64,000 nt of DNA from Penicillium oxalicum (taxonomy: Eukaryota > Ascomycota > Eurotiomycetes > Eurotiales > Aspergillaceae): assembly GCF_001723175.1 (NCBI RefSeq), contig NC_064650.1, positions 1,302,001 through 1,366,000 of the forward strand, read 5' to 3'. The notes beneath the pieces were generated by a model, which ran no database searches, was not told the origin of the DNA, and worked only from the letters and a program-made list of their open reading frames with translations. The translations under genes were made by a program, and so were the position numbers. Positions 1 to 9,728 of this stretch are shown one piece after another (positions within the stretch are counted from its first letter, which is position 1; every line of letters begins with the position of its first letter).

Positions 1-991
1 ATCTAGAGAACAAGATACTCCAGCATGAATGATGAAGATAATGTAGTAGTATGTTCAGTGGAGATCACGTTGAATCTGTGGACTGAGGTAGAATAATGCG
101 GCCGAGTGCGATACGATGTTTCTATCTTGTGAGACTCTTCTCAGACCCTCAGATCTGATTGACACCATCCAAGACCACACACAAAGAGGTATTTTCACTT
201 AATTTATCACTAGAGCTTTGTCTTTAGCTCCATGATTAATCATCAAGTAGACGATGCCTGAATTTTAATGTGTTAAAGCCTACTTCGATGCCTTCAGTAG
301 CCAGCAGCACTGATCGTACCTGACCAAACTCAAATTTAGCTTTGTTTCACCGAAACTCAAGCCGAGTGTCTTTTGACAGATGACTCATTACCTGCGCAAT
401 TGAATATTCTGAAGAGCTTTGTTCATATTGAGGCAGGTTGAAAGGCTCGGACGGCTTTGCTCATCCGAGAACACGGCCCCTTGCGCTTTTGGTTTTTACT
501 CTATCCCACTCGTAACCTAGGGATCAAAATGAGACGCATGAACGCAGTGGCAAACCTTTTAAATTGGAGACTTCGGCTGTCATCATGCAGGGAGTCCGTC
601 TTGAACACACTTTTTTCCAGAGAGGGGCGATTAGCGAACTCAGTTCTTGATCGCAGTTCTGCCCAGTCCAAGGTGGTTCGATTCTCGATTGAATCGTCTA
701 GGTGTTTGCGATCAAAGCTTCAGGTAGAGTCTGATCTGAGTTTCGGCAGTGTTCACTCTCATTAACACACTGTCAAAGGCTAATTCATCATTAGCTTTGT
801 TTCTCTTTCGACTGGGCTTGGTACCTGATTCTATCATTCAATTCCAGGCAAACCACCCTCTCAGTTGAGCCCTTCCTTTGGTGGCCCTTTCACAAAGTTG
901 AATTCTTCTGATTTCGCAGCTTCTATTCTGACAGTTATCTCTTAACCATCTCAAAGCGAGGGTTGAGAAAAATCCGAGTCGGGTGTTGAAG
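1..991. other. Intergenic, no gene seen
   Basis: No convincing coding region. A 102-codon open frame at 457-765 begins at TTG, has no recognisable domain and no partner exons. The octamer AGCTTTGT recurs at 214-221, 338-345, 415-422 and 793-800. The right end should hold the promoter of the SAT4-domain gene that starts at 992. Confidence 0.6.
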
Positions 992-2464
992 ATGGACTAC
1001 CTTGAAATTCGCGATTCAAATCTCTCACACGAGAATGGCAACCCCTATGTATCGTCTCGTGGGATGCAAGGTCTTGTCATGAGCGTGGTTTTTACCTCGC
1101 TGGCGGCGTCTTTTGTGGTGGTCCGTCTCTACACTCGGATCAAGTTTTTACGACGCCTAGAAGCGAATGACTGGATGATTGTTGTCGCACTGGTGAGCTC
1201 TCCCCCTCCCCAAAGTCTTGGAGGTCTGACAGCTTTTGAAAAGGGCAAAGCTTATACATCGAGTAGGTCAATTCATTCATCTTCATGGGTCTGGACATTG
1301 TCGAGGCTACAAGCGGAATGGGGATGCATCTTGCAGACATACCACCAGAAATCCTTGAAAGACAGATGAAGGTACTTCAAGTTGACTCAAGGAAACAACA
1401 ATAAATCTGGCGTGTAATTGACTCTTATTCAATTTCAGGCATTTTGGCTCACGATACCATTCTATAATGCAGCCGTACTATGCGCAAAGGCGTCTATCCT
1501 GATGCAGTATTTCCGTGTCTTTCCAACACGACGCATGCGCATCGTCTGCTGGGTATTGATCTCCATGTTAGCCATCTATGGTACCTGGTGCATCATCAGT
1601 GCTTTTTTAACTTGCATCCCTGTCGCCAAGTTCTGGAACCCTACCCTCCCAGGGTACTGCCTGAGTCGTCCGGGGCTGTGGTTTTCAAATGCCAGCATGC
1701 ATATCACTACCGACCTCGCCATCTTGATCATTCCAATTCCGGCATTGATTGCAATTGATATACCCAAGAAGCAAAAAAATTATCCTTATGATCATGTTCG
1801 CGCTTGGAGGATTGTAAGTACTCACCCCCTCTCAACTCGACATCAACCTCAATCACACTCCAGAACTCGAACTAAACGGTCAATCTAGCGTCTGCATTAC
1901 AAGTATCATTCGTCTAATCAGCTTGAAAAAAATCTCCGACTCGACTGATCCAACCTGTACGTTTAAATCGCAATCCCCCCCCCCCCCCCCCCCCCCCCCT
2001 TGTTCTTTCTACCCTGCTGGACTCTCACTAATATTCAACATCCAGATGACAACGTCGGCGCTGCTTCATGGTCCGCCATCGAATGCAACACCGGAATAAT
2101 CTGCGCCTGCCTCCCAACTCTCAAACCACTACTATCCAAGATCCTCCCCGGACTCGTGTCCACCTTCGCAGGCAGCAAGCCCACACGCACAAGTATCGGT
2201 CCCATCAAAAGAGCGCCGCCCACCTGGGCCGACGTTTCCACACTCGGAGCCCCCCACGAAGACCCAGAGTATGCCTCCAGAGATCCAGAGACGATTGGCG
2301 GAACGCGCTTTTCAATGCGGAGTGATATGCCGGGTAATCGCGAATCGTTGGCTGAGAAGGGCTATCCGGCGGATTCCGCCTATCTTTCAGAATTGATAGA
2401 TCGTCCAGATCATCATCGACATCAAAACAGCGTCTCGACTTGCTCTTTTGTGTCGCGCGTATAA
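992..2464 (+). CDS. SAT4/rhodopsin-domain integral membrane protein, with an apparent 1-nt frameshift
   Basis: Fungal seven-helix membrane protein of the SAT4/rhodopsin-domain family (DUF, unknown ligand), expected in the plasma membrane. Exons: 992-1192, 1267-1371, 1439-1813, 1889-1956, 2046-2464; all introns are GT-AG. Family hallmarks are GLDIVEATSGMGMHL after helix 2, FWLTIPFYNAAVLCAKASIL (helix 3), FVCITSIIRL (exon 4) and WSAIECNTGIICACLPTLKP (helix 7). The product would be about 388 aa with a hydrophilic C-terminal tail. Oddity: in exon 3 the family frame (K-IILMIMFALGG) is reached only if the A7 run at 1773-1779 is counted as A6. As written, the frame shifts, and the exon 4 junction then gives an early stop. 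This is either a real lesion or a homopolymer sequencing error. The start is the first ATG in frame; GTG at 983 is not used. Function within the family is not known. Confidence 0.8.
1975..1999. repeat. Homopolymer C25 inside intron 4 of the SAT4-domain gene
   Basis: Twenty-five consecutive C residues lie between the donor (1957) and acceptor (2045) of the last intron. They replace the usual pyrimidine stretch before the acceptor. Length is likely to be variable and hard to sequence. Confidence 0.9.
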
Positions 2465-2998
2465 AAATCCCTACGGTCTACCTCAACATCAAACGGTTCT
2501 CATGAGAGCAGGACGGCTTCACACGAGCCTCTGGCCCAGGGACATTTTCTGTCTGTGCTGTCATATACACTTGTTAATTTCTTTCTTATGTCAAAGATCT
2601 CTTTTGTTTAGACCGATACCCTCGTTTGCCCTGTTTTTTTCCTACGACATGGTGGCTACACGCGGTCCGCTCGCGCTCTCCGGCATTCCCTAGACAGTAT
2701 TTAGTTCATCATTTTTGTCATTTTTCAGAGTCATTTGAATCTCTGAGAAGGCTCTTAGCCGACATGACTGGTGCCTATCTCCAATATCGAATCACAGAAG
2801 ACGAGCCCAAAATAAAATTAGAGTCAATATGAATCAGATGTGAGTGAATGAGCAAATAGTCATTGGTATAGGTACGCTTCTACTACCACCGGGTCTCGAA
2901 GGTCTTCTACAAAATCAAACTACATGATGCTGCCGCCTGGAAAGAGCAAACTCGAGTCTAACAAATTCGGCATTGTGTAAGTACGTTCACTCATCTCT
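2465..2998. other. Convergent intergenic region, no gene seen
   Basis: Tail-to-tail space between the SAT4-domain gene and the M18 peptidase. It should contain both 3' ends, and AATAAA-like sequence occurs near 2812. The small open frames here start at non-ATG codons or show no family features. Confidence 0.6.
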
Positions 2999-4549
2999 CT
3001 AAAATTCCGCAAACTCCTTGTCAACCTCCTCAAAGTGGTCAAAGACACCCTTGAAGAGCTTGACACCCAGACCCGGATCCAAGCTTCCCGTTGTAGCACG
3101 GATGCTATGCATGCTGAGTTGGGGAATGCCGCAGTCGATCGCGCGCATGCCGATCTGGGCGCTGGTCATAGGCCCGATGGTACCGCCGCTACGGGAGTCA
3201 TTTCGAATCTGGAAAAGCTGCAGGGTTGAACCGCAGCGGACGGCAACCCTCTTCAAGATGCTGTGGCTGACGCTGTCGGTTGTCATGTGACCATTGGAGT
3301 CGGTCGACACGGTAACACCCACATTCAGTCGGGGAGCGTGGTTCTCGAGGTAAACGTGGAGGAAGTTAGGGTTGACCGCGTGGATGACATCGGACGAGAC
3401 CAGGAAGCTGTTGGCAACGGTCTGTGAGAGCAGGTTGGGACCATAGTTCTGCTCAGCAAAGGCTTCGGTGATGCGTTCCATGACACTCCCCATGAAGTTG
3501 GAGCGTGCACCTTGGCGCAATAAACTGCCGATCTCTTCGTCATCAAACATGCCGACCATCTTGACAATGCCGGTGGAGGTTTCGTCGCTCGAGGCCAACA
3601 GTGCTTCGTGGGCAGCATAGCAGCAGAGCTTGTCGTCAATGCGACCGGCAAAGATCATATCCTTTTCTAGGCCTCCGAGACGAGCTGGTTGGGTATCAAA
3701 CAGCTCCAGTTCCCAGTCAATGATGTTGCTGTAATCGGTGATACCGAGCTCGCTCGAAATGACTTTGACGAGCTTCTCGGGTTGCGTTGCGGCGAATGTT
3801 CCGGCCTTGATGTTGCTCGACTCGGTCGTTGACGACTCAAACAGGTCTGAGTTATCAACACCAATGACGGGGACCATGTTGGTCTCAGGATTGAATGGTC
3901 CATTGGCCGGAGAGCCAAAGTGAGGAGCCAACGTCGGAATGCGGGCGATTGGCCAGTCCAGCTTCACCAGTTTGGACTCGACCTTGCCAGTGGCTGGATC
4001 CCGGACGATCACACGACCACCGATGCCCAGGTCACGATCCCACCAAGTTGGCCCCAGGCCGCCCGCATAGGGGGCCACTGCCAGCTGCTTGAAACCAGCC
4101 TTTGTCGGAAGCTTCGACACAGGCTTGAGTTTAGCTGTGAGGGCATCAACGTGCCCCGCAATGATGGCCATGCCATTACCACTCTTGTAGTCCCTTCCGA
4201 TGTTGAAGGCCAGGAGCGCGCTCCCGTTACGAGTCACGTAGAACTTTCCACCGCGCTTGAGTTCTGAGGTCCACACCGCTCGTTCGGATAGCTGCTTGTA
4301 TCCATGCTTTTCGAGGTCTTGGGAGAAGGACTTGACCGCATGGAAGATCGTGGGGTTGGCGGTCATAAAATCGCAATACGGTTTCGAATAGTCCTCGGGG
4401 CGAACAGGCGCCTCGGTCACGGTTGATGCCGTGGTCAGCTGTGGTGCTGCTGGAGCTGGGGCTGGACGGACATTCCCGGATTCTGGCAGTTGTGCGTAGA
4501 TCTGCGAGGCCCAAGGGCGATCGAGACCGGCAGGATGTCTTCTAGTCAT
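2999..4549 (-). CDS. lap4: Vacuolar-type aspartyl aminopeptidase, M18 family (Lap4/Ape1-like)
   Basis: Zinc metallo-aminopeptidase of family M18, 516 aa from the only ATG of a longer open frame (4549). The non-ATG extension to 4882 is ignored; yeast Ape1 is about the same length. Metal-site segments are GHVDALTAKLKP (H133, D135), GRIDDKLCCYAAHEAL, MFDDEEIGS (the Glu pair) and the C-terminal LSMHSIRA histidine. The block PYAGGLGPTWWDRDLGIGGR is characteristic of the Ape1 branch rather than the cytosolic Ape4 branch. In yeast, Ape1 reaches the vacuole by the Cvt/autophagy route through an N-terminal propeptide. Here the first 50 residues are Pro/Ala-rich and their targeting role is unclear. Single exon. 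Divergent from the zinc dehydrogenase 1.3 kb away. Confidence 0.88.
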   Translation of the reverse strand: MTRRHPAGLDRPWASQIYAQLPESGNVRPAPAPAAPQLTTASTVTEAPVRPEDYSKPYCDFMTANPTIFHAVKSFSQDLEKHGYKQLSERAVWTSELKRGGKFYVTRNGSALLAFNIGRDYKSGNGMAIIAGHVDALTAKLKPVSKLPTKAGFKQLAVAPYAGGLGPTWWDRDLGIGGRVIVRDPATGKVESKLVKLDWPIARIPTLAPHFGSPANGPFNPETNMVPVIGVDNSDLFESSTTESSNIKAGTFAATQPEKLVKVISSELGITDYSNIIDWELELFDTQPARLGGLEKDMIFAGRIDDKLCCYAAHEALLASSDETSTGIVKMVGMFDDEEIGSLLRQGARSNFMGSVMERITEAFAEQNYGPNLLSQTVANSFLVSSDVIHAVNPNFLHVYLENHAPRLNVGVTVSTDSNGHMTTDSVSHSILKRVAVRCGSTLQLFQIRNDSRSGGTIGPMTSAQIGMRAIDCGIPQLSMHSIRATTGSLDPGLGVKLFKGVFDHFEEVDKEFAEF

Positions 4550-5854
4550 GATTGGACCGAATTCGAATATAGGTTCACCAAGCGTGGTGGAGTGAAAGAG
4601 GGCGATGAAGTAGAGGTCTGTGGAGGGATGGTAAGATGTCGGCAGTGTCGCAGTGAGCGACGGTCCTCCGTAGCCCCGTTTCCACCTCGTGAGGGGAAAG
4701 GAAAGCGGAGGCTGGCGGTTCCCCTTGCTTATCGCTCCACTTTGCTCCAAATGCCGATTTTGGTCAGCAGGGCCGCCCGATAAAGGCACTTGGCTGCCTC
4801 GGCCGCCTGGAAACCTCACGACGGATCGACAGTCACGCGTGGCCTGGTCTGGCACCGGAAAGAAGAAACCCTGAATTGGCAATCAATCTACAGTACAGAG
4901 AAGTCCCGGCATTCCGCATGCCGCATGCCGCGTGCCGCGATGTCCTGCTTTTGCCCTCTCTTGAAGCCTTTATCGCGTCCAACTTGAATAGGCATTGCAG
5001 CCTGGAGGACATGTGTTCAGTGGGCGACGCGAAGAAGGGATTGTGAGTCATTGCTACTGTTGAATACCTAGAGGACTAGTCACGTTGTACAGGGACTTGT
5101 ATTTCCGCTCAGAGCACGTGGCTTAGTGGGCCTTTCTACTCATGACGATGGTCACTGACATGACGGAGCATTCGTCACGGTTCCAGCTGCTACGCATGGT
5201 TGTGTAACAATTGGAAGACTGATTGGAGAATCTATGGCGAGCTCGATCGGATGGGCACTGTTCCGACGTCTTGTTTTGGGAGCTGGATCGAGGATCTTGC
5301 AGACCACATCATCCCGATCGGGAGAAGTCTAACGGCCAACCGTTGGACCTCCGACACGCTGTTCCAGGTGCAGCCAAGTCCCGACGACCAGGTCTTACAA
5401 AGCTTGCCAGAGGTGGAACGACCGATTGCTTGAAACGATGAGGCAGTCGGACATGGTTGGTGGAGCGAAGTGGAGTCGTCAGTAGTGACAGTCGGACGCA
5501 GGTCGCTAAGAGGCTGGCTCCAGCCCGTCAATCAGCCGGCGAACTGGAGAGAGAGAGAGCAATAGTCATCTTAATGCCGATCGCACTGTGATGTCAGTGG
5601 ATTAGCCGGTCACTAGTCAGTCTCCTGCTAAAACCTGGTTCAATATAGCCTCAAGCCTGAACGGCGGCACCAACTTCCACTGAATTTGCAATGACGCGGA
5701 AGCGGGTAATGGCCTATCTTGCGCCTTGGCGGCACTCGCCAAACGCATATGTAGAAATCCGTCCAGCCCGTAGAAAGGCAGCTATCGATCAGTTTTTCTC
5801 GATACATTCTGCGCGTGGTCAACGAACAATATCACACCCTCGCGAACCGAAAAC
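4550..5854. other. Divergent promoter region (M18 peptidase / zinc dehydrogenase)
   Basis: 1.3 kb without a supported gene. It must carry both promoters. A short GCATGCC/GCGTGCC tandem array lies at about 4913-4940. Open frames of 60-100 codons on both strands look like chance. Confidence 0.55.
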
Positions 5855-7480
5855 ATGGCTGTGTCACAGGCGGCCAACATTGTGGAGAAAGTCCTCGGAC
5901 ACGGTGACAATGCTGAAATCACCACGGATGTGAGCAACTACAAGAATGAACATGGCATGGAAACTGGCCCTTCTATCAAGGCCACAACGTGGCAGGGCAA
6001 GAACAAGGTTGCCGTTGGTGTGTTTTCTTTCAAGCGGAACCTGGAGAGGTTTGAAAGGAGATTGTACTAATCTTTGCCGCAGTCGACATGCCCAAGCCCA
6101 GAGTAGTTGACCCAGGTGATGTGGTGATTAAGGTGACTGGAAGTACCATCTGTGGCAGTGATCTCCATTTGTACCACGGTAAGAGCAAAATCTGGCGTTT
6201 CACTCCGTATGCATCATCCGAGGCTAATGGGCGCTTGTCTTGTTGAAGGTGTCATCCCCCAGCTTCAGAAAGGCGATGTGTTGGGCCACGAATGTTGCGG
6301 TGTCGTCGAGACCACCGGACCCGAGGTCTCCAAGGTCAAGGCTGGAGATCGGGTGGTGGTGTCTTTCCCCATCGCATGTGGTCATTGCCGGAACTGCGAT
6401 CGGGAACTCTTCTCTCAGTGCGAGAACACAAACCAAAACACTATCAGCAATGTCATGTATGGCAATCGCACAGCCGGTATGAACTCATTTCCTTGATTGA
6501 TTCTTCGCGTAACGTGGTCTTTATGCTAAGTAATATGCAGGCATGTTCGGATATTCGCACTTCACAGGAGGTTTTGCTGGTGGTCAAGCTGAGTACCTGC
6601 GTGTCCCGAATGGCAATGTCAACTTGCTCCCCATTCCAGATGATGTCCCTGACGAGAAGGCCCTCTTCTTGTCGGATGTGATAGCCACCTCATGGCACTG
6701 TGTAGTTGATACTGGTGTCAAGGAGGGAGATGTTGTTGCCATCTGGGGTGGTGGCCCTATCGGTCAGATGTGTGCCGAATTCAGCTTCTATCATGGTGCC
6801 AGTCGGGTCATTCTCATTGACGGAGGCGATGGTGCCTGGCGACTGGACTATGTGAAGAGCAAGGTGCCCAAGCTTGAGACGATCGATTTCACTAAGCTTG
6901 CCAAGGGCGAGTCCGTCACCTCACAGCTGAAGAAGATGACTGAAGGAGGTCCCGACGTATGTTTGGAGTGTGCCGCGGGAGAGTATGCTAAAGGGTGGGC
7001 ACACTACTTCGAGTTGATGCTCGGCATGGAGACAGATAGCTCGGAGATTGTGAACGAAATGATCACCTCGGTACGAGCCTTTGGCCGCATCGGTGTAACC
7101 GGAATCTATGCAGGATTTGTGAGTTCCCCACCAATTGCACAGGGCCAACTCCTGTATTCACTCCTCATCTGCTGATCATGACTACTTGTCGCCTTTGTTA
7201 GACCAATCACTTTAACATTGGCGCACTGATGGAGACGGGTGTCCGTTTCATTGGCAATGGACAGGCTCCCGTTCAAAAATACTGGAAAGATCTCATGAAG
7301 CTCATCCAGGAGGGCAAGATCAACCCCCTCGATATGGTGTCTCACCGCATGCGCCTCGAGGATATGACGCAGGTCTATGAGGCCTTTGATCGACGTGACA
7401 AGGGCATGCAGAAGGTCTTTGTCCAGACGAAGCACTCGGCTCCTCCTTCTGCAGATTCGCCTACTCTGACTGAGTTTTAA
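5855..7480 (+). CDS. Zinc-dependent alcohol dehydrogenase, glutathione-independent formaldehyde dehydrogenase type
   Basis: Medium-chain zinc dehydrogenase, 447 aa. Exons: 5855-6017, 6083-6178, 6249-6476, 6541-7118, 7202-7480; every junction keeps frame. Catalytic-zinc segments are STICGSDLHLYHG and LGHECCG. The structural-zinc loop is CGHCRNCDRELFSQC. The nucleotide-binding Rossmann turn is WGGGPIGQ followed by RVILID. The insert around KMTEGGPDVCLECAAGEYAK and the long middle region are typical of the formaldehyde-dismutase/PFDH-like branch (COG1063). The likely role is NAD-dependent oxidation of a small aldehyde or alcohol in the cytosol; the substrate cannot be read from the sequence. A short extra N-terminal segment of about 60 residues precedes the core, as in other filamentous fungi. 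Confidence 0.85.
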
Positions 7481-8575
7481 AGCGGTGATAGGATGCTGAT
7501 GTATATCATTGGATGGATCTTGAGAGGTTCCGGTCTGGTGGACGCTCCGGATAATCTGCAGGTGAAGATGAGGGGCCTGCTATGCTCCACTTCGGCCAAG
7601 AATCGGACCGGTTGCTGCGAGAAAGGATTCTTCACGACGATATGATGAATAATGTTTCTCTTATGAATGTATCTTAAATGAGCACAAACAGCCATCAATT
7701 GATCTGATATGTGCTGAGATTCTATCATTTCTGTTGGAAAGATGTAGATCCGCGGCATCTCGCTTTCAGTTGAAGCTGTAAACGGGAGATGGAAAGATGG
7801 TTCTCCATCTTCAAAAAGCGCAAAATGGAGATTGACCAAATCGATGCCAAATTCTCAACAAAAATCCATGGTTGAACTGAGTGAGCGAGCCTGCTGTATT
7901 CGTGTAGTAGGTTGGTGTGTTTCCCGCTTAATCATACTGGCTCGACCATAGCCATCTACTGCGCCGTAACCTTCTCGGCACGGGTGTCATGACCCATCAG
8001 ACAGCCCGAATTCAGCACTAGCTTCTTACGTGGTTCCTATTTCTTTGCTCCTTGAGCCGTCAAGACTGCCCGGTCTCAGTCTGCCAGGCTACGATTGATG
8101 TTCCATGAGTGATTTTTTTTTTTACCCTTGCTGCCATGTACCCATCGAATCACGCCAATGACCGACATCGCCGAGCATAAACAGCGTTATCCACCGGCTG
8201 ATTTTTGGCTCGTCCCTCCTGAAAGGCCTCACGCCGAGTCAGAAGCCACGAAGTGGGGTAAAGAGGTTCAAGATCACTGATTGATAAGGAGCAGGTGAAG
8301 CCCGGTGGGGATCAACAAGTCGGAAGGGTGATCCAGCCCGCGACAGACGCATAAGCCAATAAAGGGGCATACCGTAGGAGAATTGAAACCTAGAGAAGCA
8401 GTGGAAGACCAGTAAGGTTGAAGTCGGAAAACCTCTTCCCGAAGGATGTGCTTGTTGAGTTTTCATCTCGTCATCGTATGGACCAGGTGGAGGGGTAGAC
8501 ACAGCACGGAGCCATGACCAGTCCACGTCAACGTGGGTCGGAAGCGTCGAATTGCCCAAATTAGCCACTAGCGCC

Positions 8576-8584
8576 ATCTGATAA
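8576..8584 (+). promoter_or_regulatory. SreA-type GATA element (ATCTGATAA) upstream of hapX
   Basis: ATCTGATAA matches the ATCWGATAA consensus of SreA, the GATA factor that represses iron-uptake genes and hapX in iron-replete Aspergillus. It sits about 1.15 kb upstream of the hapX ATG in an unusually long intergenic region. The match is perfect; occupancy is inferred. Confidence 0.6.
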
Positions 8585-9279
8585 GATTCCAGCGCACAAC
8601 CGGCTGAAGATTGAGACGAGGTAGTCTCAGGCCGAAAAAAGGGAAAGAACAAAAGAATATCGTCAAGATTGGTCCTTCGTTGACCACACCGTTCGTAGTT
8701 TTCTAAGAGGGATTGAAGTGCGGATAATGTTCTACGAGCACACAAAAGAGGCTGTTCTCAGTGTGATTGTCGTGACTCCAGCTGAAAAGTCTGCCGTTGA
8801 ATGTGCGGATGCCGGCGATCAATCGGATTCCGGTCGCTTGTGTCTACAATCCCACACTCAGGATACGGATACAGGGCTGGAACCAGAGTCTGACCGGATG
8901 AAATAGTCGCACCAGTGATGCTGCATTGCTTTCGGTGTGTCTGGCTTTCCATCTATTCGTATATCCGTCCTTCCAATCGATTTCAGTCTAGGGAGTCATA
9001 CTTCAGCACACTCTTGTGATCTTTACGAGCTGCGTGAGATAGCCGAAAAATTCTCCTCGACCACTGAATTTTGAAGATCTCCTCGCGTTGCCGGCCGCAA
9101 AAAGAACTTCAGCATACACATAAACAGGCCGCTTGAAGCACCACTCCACCGTGAGTCAGTGAGCGAAGAACACCATTCGCTCGCATTTGCTATGCTTGGC
9201 CCACACGCCCAGCCGTCCACCGGTAGGGCCACCTTTTCTGCGGTGCTGCCGCATCCGAGACCGGGCCTTGGGAGCCAGC

Positions 9280-9284
9280 ATTGG
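9280..9284 (-). promoter_or_regulatory. CCAAT box (ATTGG on plus strand) in the hapX promoter
   Basis: CCAAT on the minus strand, 445 bp upstream of the hapX ATG. Other CCAAT boxes occur at 8356-8360 and 8973-8977. The CCAAT-binding complex is the DNA-binding partner of HapX, so autoregulation is possible. The motif is short and common, so evidence is weak. Confidence 0.3.
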
Positions 9285-9728
9285 CCAGGATCATGTGAGT
9301 GGACAATCTAATCAGATCATCGGCACTTTTCGTCTGACGGCCACTTCCCTCGTTTTGCCCCGATCTCTCGATCCCCCCGTTTTCCCGCAATCTCAAATCT
9401 GGATTTCTTTTTTTTTCACTCATATGCCTTGCCCCTTCGATCACTTTTTTCGTTGTTCTTCAAGCCGACTGTCGTCCTCAATTTAGGGGTCATCTTTTGT
9501 GAAGGATTGCTCATTTCACACGTGTCTTGTCTACCTCGCTTACTGGAGTGTATGTACGATCGCACTTCCGCTCCTCCGACCCAAAGCGACACCCGTGCGT
9601 ACTTCCCGAGGCCGCGCTCGATCGCCTCATTCCCTCATGCTTTTCACACCCGCCAATACTCATTCCCCTCGACCACTGATGCTCCTACTGACCGCCATCT
9701 CAGGCCAACAATATTGTCTGATAGCGCC

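Larger units (their letters stand above)
7481..9728. other. Long hapX promoter and 5' leader region
   Basis: 2.2 kb with no convincing gene. A 168-codon open frame on the minus strand (8239-8745) lacks any family feature and is considered chance. Recognisable sites are listed separately: a SreA-type GATA element and CCAAT boxes. The last 300 bp are C/T-rich, as expected for a fungal transcription start and leader. The hapX reading frame stays open upstream of its chosen ATG to about 9429. Confidence 0.6.

Noticed and set aside
457..765. 102-codon frame at the left edge
   Set aside because: TTG start, no domain, no conserved pattern.
4550..4882. N-terminal extension of the M18 peptidase to 4882
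   Set aside because: Begins at TTG, contains no ATG before 4549, and family length fits the ATG at 4549.
8239..8745. 168-codon open frame on the minus strand upstream of hapX
   Set aside because: No domain, non-family composition, no splice partners; lies over the SreA site in the hapX promoter.
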